Source: Cladorhizidae sp. MBARI D1340-BT2 (Eukaryota; Porifera; Demospongiae; Poecilosclerida; Cladorhizidae). From it: a stretch of DNA of 64,000 nucleotides. Made by a program: the position numbers and the translations under genes. The first letter of the stretch is position 1, and every line of letters starts with the position of its first letter. This document shows, in pieces, positions 1 to 8,523 of this stretch. Location: assembly GCA_028752905.1 (NCBI GenBank), contig JAQNBH010000004.1:30215751-30279750 (forward strand). The letters run 5' to 3'. The notes beneath the pieces were generated by a model. That model was not told the origin of the DNA. It did not search any database and worked only from the letters and a program-made list of their open reading frames with translations.

Positions 1-256
1 TCGGAGCATCTGCTGTACCTCCTGCTTCACCAGCTTCAATCTCTCATGGGATAGTCTGTAGGGGGGGGAATGGATTGGGGGTGTATCACCTGTCTGTATG
101 ACTATCTCTGCCTCTGATGTGTGGCCAGGCTGGTCTGTGAACACCTCCTCGTGTTTTGTCAGCAGCACCATCAGCTCTTCAGTCTGCGAAGATGTCAGGT
201 CTGGGTTGATAAAAGTGTGTAGGATGGGGGTGGTTTCGGGCCGGGTGGGTATGTCA
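1..256 (-). pseudogene. Linker and N-terminus of reverse transcriptase (cut by window edge)
   Basis: Reading toward position 1 in frame, the translation contains LLTKHEEVFTDQPGHTSEAE, then VIQTGDTPPI and PPYRLSHERLKLVKQEVQQM. This is the standard tether and first helices of a Ty3/gypsy RT (nearly invariant PYR.P....V..E...). It directly follows the integrase C-terminal module. This is the key observation for the integrase-before-RT order. The catalytic RT motifs would be outside the window. Confidence 0.85.
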
Positions 257-269
257 CAGGCCGGGGAGG

Positions 270-1479
270 TCACATGTTCCTGGCCATTAGCGATCCTTCC
301 CAGCAGGCAGACCGCAGAGGGGGCCTCCCACCTAGTCGGCATGTCACATGGAAGGTTCGGAGTGGTCTGCTGCTGGTGTCCATGCGCACACGGTAGGTAG
401 TGGCGGAGAGCTTTTCTGTTACAGGAAATGGACCCTGCCACTTTGCCAGCAGCTTGTTGGAAGAAGAAGGTAACATGACCAGAACTGGCTCACCCTCTTT
501 GAGATCTCTCTGGCGGGTTTTCTGGTCATATCTCTCCTTCATCTTGCCTTTGGCCTTGGATTCGGATTCCGTGGCCTTCTTCCTGGCTGAGTCGAGGTGA
601 GAATAGACAGACTGGAGGTAGGAGAGCACACTCTCTGGGCCAGTGGTGGGGCATTCCCAGTCCTGTCTGAGGATGTCTAGTGGGCCTCTGGGTGTTCTGC
701 CATAGAGGAGTTCAAATGGGGAGTAGCCGGTAGACTCCTGTGGGACTTCTCTGTAAGCAAATAACAGAAATGGAAGGGCTTTATCCCATTGCCCATTGAA
801 CTCCTCCATGAACTTCCATAGCATGGCTTTGAGTGTTCGATTGAACCTCTCTACCAACACATCTGTCTCGGGATGGTAGGCTGAGGTCCGGATGCCCTTG
901 ATGCCAAATAGGCGGTAGAATTCTTTCATAAGGCTACTGATGAAGTTGGAGCCCTGATCTGTCAAGATCTCATCTGGGACGCCCATCCTGGCGAAGATCC
1001 CGATCAGTGCCTCTGCCACATCCTGATTGGTGGTGGTCCTCAATGGGAATGGCCTCAGGGAACAGGGTGCCATAGTCGCAGATGGTTAATATATATTTGT
1101 GGCCATCTGCCGTCGAGGGAAGGGGTCCAATGAAGTCCATGGCTATGCGGGAGAAAGGGGTACGCATTATAGGTAAGGGTATGAGAGGTACCTTCCTTAT
1201 CCGACCAGAGGCAGTCTTCTGGCACACCTGGCACCTGCTGCACAGTTCAGCCACATCTTCCCTCATTCCTGACCAGAAGAATCTGTTCATCATCCTGTCT
1301 GTCATCTTTGTCCTGCCAAGGTGACCGGCCCAGGGAAGTTGATGAGCTGCCCTTAGAGCTGTCTCCCTGTATGCACTGGGTAGTACGAGCTGAACCACCA
1401 TCTCTGCCCACCTGGCTGACTTCCACCGGCGGTAGATGAGGTCGTGACCTTGAAGAATTTGGAGTCGGGTCTGGTACAC
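270..1479 (-). pseudogene. Integrase of the minus-strand gypsy element
   Basis: The HHCC zinc-binding head (HQLPWAGH ... CSRCQVC) at about 1220-1370 is followed by the catalytic core: the first Asp in MDFIGPLP (about 1130), the second in ILTDQGSNF (about 970) and the Glu in VERFNRTLK (about 840). A C-terminal GPY/F-type module (WQGPFPVTEKL) lies near 400-440. One frameshift near 1040-1070 separates the head and first Asp from the rest of the core, so the copy is inactive. Protease precedes it and RT follows it. Confidence 0.9.
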
Positions 1480-2555
1480 TGTTTCCTGATGGCCGCCAGT
1501 GAGGGGTCTTTCTGCTGTAAACCTGCAAGCTGGGGTCTGTGTCCATCAAGGGGGAGGGGTTGACCCCAGATGGCTGCTTTTTTACATCTCTCCTTCCTTC
1601 TATCACTCCTACAGGACTCTGGTCGGGTTATGCGGGGCGGAGAGTTATCCGCCAAGGTTGTTAGCTCCAGGTCCAAGGTTGGCTCTTCTGTCAGTGCTGG
1701 AGGATTGGGGGAAATTACAATAGTATCAGAACTACTTGCTTGGTCGTCAGACTCCCCCTCTGATGCGACACCGCTGCTGGTGCTGCCATCATCTAAGTCA
1801 CTGTCACCACCGTGGGACAACTCTGAGGTGGAGTCACTCACAGAAGAGGAGGAGAGCTCGCCAGACTCCTCTTCACTCTCAGAGGAGGGTTCGGGCGTGG
1901 CTGAGTCCACAGCCTCTGCATATGAGTTTGGTCTGGCACATAGGCGGTGAGGTCTAGTATGTCTGGGGGTGGTGAGTTGAGCTGGGAGGAGATCGCACAA
2001 ACCCGGGAAGTCAGTGCCCAAGAGAGCATCCATCCGGAGCTTGTTATTTGCCATCAGGCAAGTGTGCTGCTTCCCTCCGACCGACACCGTCAGTCTGGCT
2101 AGGGATTGTCTCTTCACCGCTCCATGGATACCTTCTATCAGCAAGGACTTTCTCGTCATATTCTTGGACTGGACCCATCTGCCATGGCTGTGGGAGTGGG
2201 TGGAGCCGGTGTCGATGGCGATCTTGTCCACCTGCTGTCCGTTGATGCTACCTGGGTGGAAGATAAGAGGTAATGCATTGGGGGTCATGCCTATCAGGGT
2301 GCCCCTTCTTTGGGCATTTGATGGCGATGTGGCGATACTCCTGGCAATGGTAGCATCTAGGTCCGAGAGTAGGGTCGAAGGCAGGTAGACGGTCTTTCCC
2401 TTCCTCTTTGGGTCTAGCCATCTCATCTGGCTTGGCTGACTCTGGTTTGCTCTGATCCAGCTTTGATCTGGGTCGATATCCACCACTCCCCCTGGACGAA
2501 GTTGCTCTGGGCGGGACCATAACCGCCGGGGTAGCTCGGGCTTGTAATGGAGCAA
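1353..2555 (-). pseudogene. Zinc knuckle and aspartic protease part of Gag-Pol
   Basis: A CCHC knuckle, CYHCQEYRHIAIKC (C-x2-C-x4-H-x4-C), lies at about 2316-2355 in one frame. The retropepsin active-site motif IAIDTGS lies at about 2202-2222 in another frame and is followed by the LLGTDFPG flap-like segment typical of gypsy proteases. A long acidic serine-rich linker (about 1650-1930) separates protease and integrase. The knuckle and protease are in different frames, so a frameshift has occurred here or a programmed shift is used; the many other lesions favour decay. Confidence 0.8.
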
Positions 2556-2639
2556 GATGAACTCATCTGCCAGTATGGCCAGCTCCTTGGGGGTCTTGGG
2601 ATGTTGGGTACGGACCTAGGTCGCGACATGGTCGGGAAT

Positions 2640-3496
2640 GAGAGAGAGAGCCTTCTCCATGACCATCAATCTACTCACTCCTTGCTGTCGGTCTGATGCT
2701 TGGACCAGCGGGCAAATGTCAGCTCAGCTCGTTTGACCAGGTCGTGGGTAGACTCCTTCGCCATATCACGCCACTGGATGCGGTAGAAGTCCATTGTGAT
2801 GCAATGGTAGTCGAGCAGGGTGGTGCGGAGGTAAGCAAAGTCCTTCACCGGACCCTCAGGCAACCCTCCCAGATAGTTCCGGGAGGCAGGGTCTAGTCTT
2901 GGAAGGATAGTGCCGACCCAAAATTCTGGAGGGACGTCGAAGGTGGACATGTGGAGGGAAAACGAGTCCAGAAAGCCCTCCAACTCCGAGACATTTGTGA
3001 GAGAGGCAAAGACCGGGGCATCCTTGCCTGCTCTCCTCCTGTCATGTTCCTGCTGACGTATGTCAGCCTCTTCTCTCTCTAGCCGGCGAGTCTCTGCATC
3101 TGCCATCCTCTCTGCGTCTTCCACGCGTCTGATCTGCTCCACCTGCTGATTCATTTGAAACATTGTTAACCAACGTGTTTCCTCTCGCTGTTGGCGCTCA
3201 TCCTCTCTCTGTTGCCTCTCCTCTTTATCACGTCTCCTATCTTCCCTCTCATCTTTTCTCCTTCTGTCGTCCGCCTGGTCTCTCGGCTTCTGCATAAAGG
3301 CAAACATTTTCATTAGTTGGTCCATCTGGGAACCACTGTGAGAAGCCTGTGTGTCCATCAGGTCTTCCTCGGACTCCAGTTCATCTCTGTCCCGAGAAAG
3401 CCTGCCGTCATCTGTGTCAGATGGGGTCGGAAAGTGGTCTTCCTTGACCCTTGTTCGGGCAGGTTCAGGGATCAACGTCCTGCTTCTAGTAGACAT
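2640..3496 (-). pseudogene. Gag of the minus-strand gypsy element, SCAN-like capsid end
   Basis: The ATG at 3496 opens a frame of about 270 codons. It starts with an acidic and serine/threonine-rich head, then a very charged arginine/glutamate-rich coiled-coil-like stretch (about 3060-3290), then a globular capsid-like region. The C-terminal part reads like a SCAN domain: HDLVKRAELTFARWSK, then after a frame change VSRLMVMEKALSLIPDHV, matching the helix pattern around W, E..L and P of SCAN. SCAN domains are thought to descend from Gmr1-like Gag, which fits the pol order. Frameshifts near 2675 and below break the frame. Confidence 0.75.
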
Positions 3497-3601
3497 GATC
3501 AGACCTGCACTAGGGAGAGAGATATGACAACCTGAGGGAGTTAGACAGTGAAGGGTAGCCTGGTAGTTGGAGTGGATCTGTTTCAAGCCGCTGCCACCAG
3601 A

Positions 3602-3840
3602 TGTTACGGATAACTAGCTCGTTATATCGCTGGAGATAGCAACCCAGTGCAGATGATAGTAGGAATTGATGTGTCTTCACTGCCTTAACTTACAAGAGGC
3701 ATTCTGGCCCTGTCCATGAGCTGGCTCCTTTAAGTAGGCTGCCAGCCATGAACCCAGGCCAGACTATATAAGGCAATATGCATACTAATGATCAGTTCTG
3801 TGTCTTGTGCATGATCTATTCTATGGTTAACCTAGTTACA
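3602..3840 (-). repeat. Putative 5' LTR of the minus-strand gypsy element
   Basis: The 239-bp interval begins TGTTAC and ends GTTACA, so it has TG...CA termini with short inverted ends. A TATA-like stretch (tatataag) lies near 3765. On the element strand the bases after the LTR read TCTGGTGGCAGCGG, a plausible tRNA primer-binding site containing TGG. The partner LTR is outside the window, so the bounds are inferred from termini and the adjacent Gag only. Confidence 0.55.
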
Positions 3841-4549
3841 TAGTAGTGGTCCCTATGCCAGTTCTCAGTTATGACCTTATATGGTCTTGTGGGTTTGGTC
3901 TTGGTTTGATGTCGGGGGTTCCTTCGGTTGGGTGATCCATGACACACACCCACAACAGTTGCCATCACCTCTGTGTTGGTGGTATGATTCTCCCCATGTT
4001 TCCTGTGGCCTGAATATATGGAACTTTGAGTCAAAAGAGGATTTCGAGGCCATCTGTCGTCATGGTCTTCCTCACCAGCTAGAAGTGCACATGTGGCAGA
4101 CGTCCATGTTGAAGAAAAGCTGAAATTAGAAGGCTAAGCAGTGTTTGCCACAGGACAGGTTTGGTGCAGCTCTCTCGACTCTGCTTGAAGCTTGGCATGT
4201 ATGTACATGTAGGCATGCTGCTGGGCATGAACGCAGCAGCTCCTTTCAAACTCCTCCCAGCTTCAGCACGAATGGAGAAGGCTGCTAGACTTGGTTAATT
4301 TTTGGGGTCGTTACAATTTTTCCAGACTGAACTGAAAAAGGATAATTTTATACTAATGAAGTTTACTCCAAAAAATTTAAGAGTTATGGTACTTTTAAAA
4401 AATTCTAAACTTTGTGTTCCATGCACTTGTATATACCAGTCATGTGAGGGGAAATATGTCAAACATATACATGTATATTATGTACTAGAATTTAACAATG
4501 TGGGACCACATGGATAGGACCCTTTACCATTTAATATAGTGAACGTCAA
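3841..4549. other. No recognised gene
   Basis: AT-rich sequence between the gypsy LTR and the first dispersed repeat. Short open frames occur, but none resembles a known family or shows convincing splice sites. Upstream exons of the plus-strand CCT-domain gene could lie here unrecognised. Confidence 0.4.
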
Positions 4550-4760
4550 ATATGGTAAAAGTAATTTTGGTCTAGATATTATTTTAAGATATCCGACTTT
4601 GCAGCTCCATAAATTCTGCACATTTTTTACTCTATGAACTTGATACATATAATTATAGCTCGAAAGATAGAGGTCTTTCTGTGTGCTCTTTTTTGATACT
4701 AAAAATGGTTGCATAGCTACAAGCATGTCCAGCAGGCAGTCAAAGTTGGGGACATTGTAC
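4550..4760 (+). repeat. Fragment of dispersed repeat shared with the 40.5-41.2 kb hairpin element
   Basis: The stretch around cttgatacatataattatagctc, gaaagatagaggtctttctg and ttttttgatactaaaaatgg is a diverged copy of the left arm at 40560-40650, where the same words occur in the same order. It appears as a single arm with no partner nearby, hence a fragment. Confidence 0.65.
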
Positions 4761-4809
4761 AGGGCCCCTTCAATGTGGTCCTCGTTGATTATCTTTCTAT
4801 TTTTGCACT

Positions 4810-5272
4810 CCAATCCAATACACACATGCACATGTGCATGCAGTTTAGATCTACACATGTACATGTGTATGCAGTTTAGATCTACACATGCACATGTGTA
4901 TGCAGTTTAGATCTACACATGCACATGTGTATGCAGTTTAGATCTACACATGCACATGTGTATGCAGTTTAGATCTACACATGCACATGTGTATGCAGTT
5001 TAGATCTACACATGCACATGTGTGTGCAGTTTAGATCTACACATGCACATGTGTATGCAGTTTAGATCTACACATGCACATGTAGTTTAGATCTACACAT
5101 GTACATGTGCATGCAGTTTAGATTTGCACATGTACATGTGCATGCAGTTTAGATATACACATGTACATGTGCATGTAGTTTAGATCTGCCATGCACATGT
5201 GCATGCAGTTTAGATCTACCCATTTACATGTGCATGCAGTTTAGATCTACCCATTTACATGTGCATGCAGTT
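4810..5272. repeat. Minisatellite, 32-bp unit, about 14 copies
   Basis: The unit is tagatctacacatgcacatg followed by tgtatgcagttt. Spacing of gcagtttagatc is exactly 32 between 4839 and 4871 and onward. Central copies are nearly identical; edge copies diverge (acatgtacatgtgcatg, cccatttacatgtgcatg). Each unit carries palindromes (TAGATCTA, ACATGT). No coding role seen. Confidence 0.95.
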
Positions 5273-5279
5273 TATTATT

Positions 5280-5530
5280 CTTTTCGTTTTATTATTATTT
5301 ACTTATTTTTGTCGTCTCTCTAATGAAGCAGTTCCCTTCAAGAAGTTGCTCGGGAAACTCCAGAACTTGTAACCCGTCATAGCAGATGTTATTCTTGACC
5401 ATACACACACATAGAGATATGTGCTCTAGCAGAAGTACCTGGGCATTTCCCGGGAAGGTATCTAGCGGAGGAGCACAAAATGGGAATGAGAGATGTGGTG
5501 GTTCCCCACACGTCCCCAAATATTGATGAA
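5280..5530. other. Short spacer between minisatellites
   Basis: A 75-codon open frame on the minus strand (5295-5519) spans this spacer and is rich in Cys and Leu, but it matches no family I recognise. I see no supporting splice or promoter signals, so I do not call it a gene. Confidence 0.3.
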
Positions 5531-5539
5531 CCTTAACGT

Positions 5540-6390
5540 TGTTCTCCCAAATCCCTTCTATGGATGGCTACCACACTTAGTTGCTTGCTACAAGGCTCTA
5601 GATCTGTTGTGGATCCCTTCTATGGACGGCTACCACACTTAGTTGCTTGCTCTGGAGATCTGTTGTGGATCCCTTCTATGGATGGCTACCACACTTAGTT
5701 GCTTGCTGCCAGGCTCTAGAGATCTGTTCTGGATCCCTTCTACGGATGGCTACCACACTTAGTTGCTTGTTGCCAGGCTCTAGAGATCTGTTGTGGATCC
5801 TTTCTATGGATGGCTACCACACTTAGTTGCTTGCTGCCAGGCTCTGGAGATCTGTTGTGGATCCCTTCTATGGATGGCTACCACACTTAGTTGCTTGCTG
5901 CCAGGCTCTAGAGATCTGTTGTGGATCCCTTCTATGGATGGCTACCACACTTAGTTGCTTGTTGCCAGGCTCTAGAGAACTGTTGTGGATCCCTTCTATG
6001 GATGGCTACCACACTTAGTTGCTTGCTGCCAGGCTCTAGAAATCTGTTGTGGATCCTTTCTATGGATGGCTACCACACTTAGTTGCTTGCTGCCAGACTC
6101 TGGAGATCTGTTGTGGATCCCTTCTATGGATGGCTACCACACTTGTTGCTTGCTGCCAGGCTCTAGAGATCTGTTGTGGATCCCTTCTATGGATGGCTAC
6201 CACACTTAGTTGCTTGCTGCTACCACACTTAGTTGCTTGCTGCCAGGCTCTAGAGATCTGTTGTGGATCCTTTCTATGGATGGCTACCACACTTAGTTGC
6301 TTGCTGCCAGGCTCTAGAGATCTGTTGTGGATCCTTTCTATGGATGGCTACCACACTTAGTTGCTTGCTGCCAGGCTCTGGGGATCTGTT
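5540..6390. repeat. Minisatellite, 64-bp unit, about 13 copies
   Basis: The unit combines ggatcccttctatggatggc, taccacacttagttgcttgc and tgccaggctctagagatctg plus ttgt. The ggatccc starts at 5859 and 5923 are 64 apart. One copy near 6205-6240 is shortened and another near 5655 lacks part of the unit. Open frames across it are an effect of repeat composition. Confidence 0.95.
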
Positions 6391-7329
6391 ATTGATCGTC
6401 CGGCGAGAATTGTGCCATTGCTGATCCCTGAATTCCACATTATAGTTTTTCTTCTTGTACTGAAGTTGTATGTGATGGATTCCTCCGTGATTCTTTATAT
6501 ATATATATATTTGAGGGGGGAGGGGGTTGATGGGCGGTGATTTTGAGATGATGAACAAGTGGCATGTGGGAAACTACATGTACTGTACTTAGTGCCACTT
6601 GAATTAGAGGAGCAAGGGTAACTAGAGTCATTTGTTGGTCACTCTCCCATATTGGACCCCAGTATTGGACACCCTGTATTGGGTTATTTATGTGCTATCG
6701 TCGGGAACATTTAAAATGCATCCGCTGGTGTGTATGTTCTTAAATTAAATGGCTGACATTCACAAGCATTTCTGGGGATGAAGGCCAGTTGGTCTGGAGC
6801 TCAATGTTACCTAGTGCAACCTAGTGCATGTACATCCCAGTGTAAGTGCACCTTCCCGCAAAGTTCGACCTTCCTAGCTCCAAGACTGTGGCCTGCACAA
6901 AGGACACACAGACATACTTTTGTTTGTGAGAAAGATGGACTACGAGTAATCCATCAGATTTTGACGTTTGTGTGGTTGGGTATTGAAAATGTGCAGCTGC
7001 TGATGCATCCGCTCAGCTGGACTCACTAGGGCACACACACAAGTAGGTTTACTGAGTTGTTGATTTTTACCTGATTTTCGATTTATTTACTGGATTTAGC
7101 AACTGGCTGGTCACAGCAATAAAATAAAATGGATTTCTCTGGTAGCAGAATTGTAACTATCCTATTTGTGTACAAGTTACATGTTGAGGGAGAAGTGATA
7201 GATACGAGATGGTTGAAGACGAATGTCACGGTTTTTAGCATCAATATGGGCCTCCAGTTTGCTACCTTATCGAGGGATGAGGCACACTGGAGCTTTAAAT
7301 CAGGTTGCTAAGGAGTTGCCATGGCGACT
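6391..7329. other. No recognised gene between two minisatellites
   Basis: Contains a short TA dinucleotide run at about 6496 and a few open frames of 60-85 codons on both strands. None shows a recognisable motif. Because the host gene at 8379-12586 needs upstream exons, some could hide here, but I could not identify kinase motifs such as HRD or DFG in any frame. Confidence 0.35.
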
Positions 7330-7334
7330 TCAAA

Positions 7335-8315
7335 CAAGTCATGTGGAGTGGCTACCACATTCCCTGGTATATACATGCATGTGGAGTGGCTACCACAATC
7401 CCTGGTATATACATGCATGTGGAGTGACTACCACATTCCCTGGTATATACATGCATGTGGAGTGGCTACCACATTCCCTGGTATATACATGCATGTGGAG
7501 TGGTTACCACATTCCCTGGTATATACATGCATGTGGAGTGGTTACCACATTCCCTGGTATGTACATGCATGTGGAGTGACTACCACATTCCCTGGTATAT
7601 ACATGCATGTGGAGTGACTACCACATTCCCTGGTATATACATGCATGTTGAGTGACTACCACATTCCCTGGTATATAGGTACATGCATGTTGAGTGACTA
7701 CCACATTCCCTGGTATATACATGCATGTGGAGTGGCTACCACATTCCCTGGCATATACATGCATGTGGAGTGGCTACCACATTCCCTGGTATATACATGC
7801 ATGTGGAGTGACCCTGGTATATACATGCATGTGGAGTGACTACCACATTCCCTGGTATATACATGCATGTGGAGTGACTACCACATTCCCTGGTATATAC
7901 ATGCATGTGGAGTGGCTACCACATTCCCTGGTATATACATGCATGTGGAGTGGCTATCAAATTCCCTGGTATATACATGCATGTGGAGTGGCTACCACAT
8001 TCCCTGGTATATACATGCATGTGGACTGACTACCACATTCCCTGGTATATACATGCATGTGGAGTAGCTACCACATTCCCTGGTATATACATGCATGTGG
8101 AGGGGCTACCACATTCCATGGTATATACATGCATGTGGAGTGGCTACCACATTCCCTGGTATATACATGCATGTGGAGTGGCTACCACATTCCCTGGGAT
8201 ATACATGCATGTGGAGTGGCTACCACATTCCCTGGGATATACATGCATGTGGAGTGGCTACCACATTCCCTGGTATATACATGCATGTGGAGTGACTACC
8301 ACATACCCTGGTACA
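7335..8315. repeat. Minisatellite, 38-bp unit, about 25 copies
   Basis: The unit is gtggctaccacattccctgg followed by tatatacatgcatgtgga; phases recur every 38 bp (for example 7867, 7905 and 8057, 8095). It contains the palindrome ACATGCATGT. Because 38 is not a multiple of 3, the three forward frames interchange and all stay open, giving spurious 60-145 codon frames. The array stops about 60 bp before a splice acceptor at 8378, so it probably sits in an intron. Confidence 0.95.
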
Positions 8316-8378
8316 TGTATAATGTATGCTCTGCAATTATAAAGTTATGATAGCTATTGGTTGTCTTTGTTTTTCTAG

Positions 8379-8523
8379 GCTGCCAGCTCACCCCTGTCTC
8401 TGTCAGAGTTGGATTCCGTGGAAGTTTAGAGCCAAAACCTGCTGGAAACTTTGAAACAGGTTGAGCGGAAACTTGTCTCGGCGAAGGATCAACATGAGAT
8501 CTCGCTGAAGCAACACCAGACGG
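8379..8523 (+). CDS. First visible exon of the CCT-domain gene, with in-frame TAG
   Basis: A strong acceptor (tttgtttttctag) ends at 8378 and a donor follows 8523 (gtacaa). The frame fixed by the next exon reads 16 Ser/Leu/Glu-rich codons, then TAG at 8427-8429, then SQNLLETLKQVERKLVSAKD and on to the donor. Either splicing uses the AG at 8428-8429, removing the stop but lacking a pyrimidine tract, or a Gln codon has become TAG. A nonsense allele or sequencing error cannot be excluded. Confidence 0.6.

Larger units (their letters stand above)
1..3840 (-). mobile_element. Ty3/gypsy-like LTR retrotransposon, Gmr1-type domain order, 3' part beyond window
   Basis: Read on the minus strand from 3840 down to 1 the parts are LTR, Gag, zinc knuckle, aspartic protease, integrase, then the start of reverse transcriptase. 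Integrase ahead of RT is the Ty1/copia-like order known among Ty3/gypsy elements only in the Gmr1 lineage. The coding region changes frame several times (Gag, knuckle, protease and the two integrase halves are in different frames), so this copy is dead. RT core, RNase H and the 3' LTR would lie left of position 1. Class is certain; lineage rests on domain order. Confidence 0.88.

Noticed and set aside
5295..5519. 75-codon minus-strand open frame as a gene
   Set aside because: No recognisable motif or splice or promoter support; chance open frame cannot be excluded.
7223..8350. Series of long open frames encoding repeats such as CMWSGYHIPWYIHA
   Set aside because: All three forward frames are open because the 38-bp unit lacks stops; no start context, splice signals or domain supports a protein.
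3841..8378. Kinase-domain exons of an OSR1/SPAK orthologue
   Set aside because: No glycine loop, HRD, DFG or APE motif was found in any plus-strand frame; they may lie left of the window.
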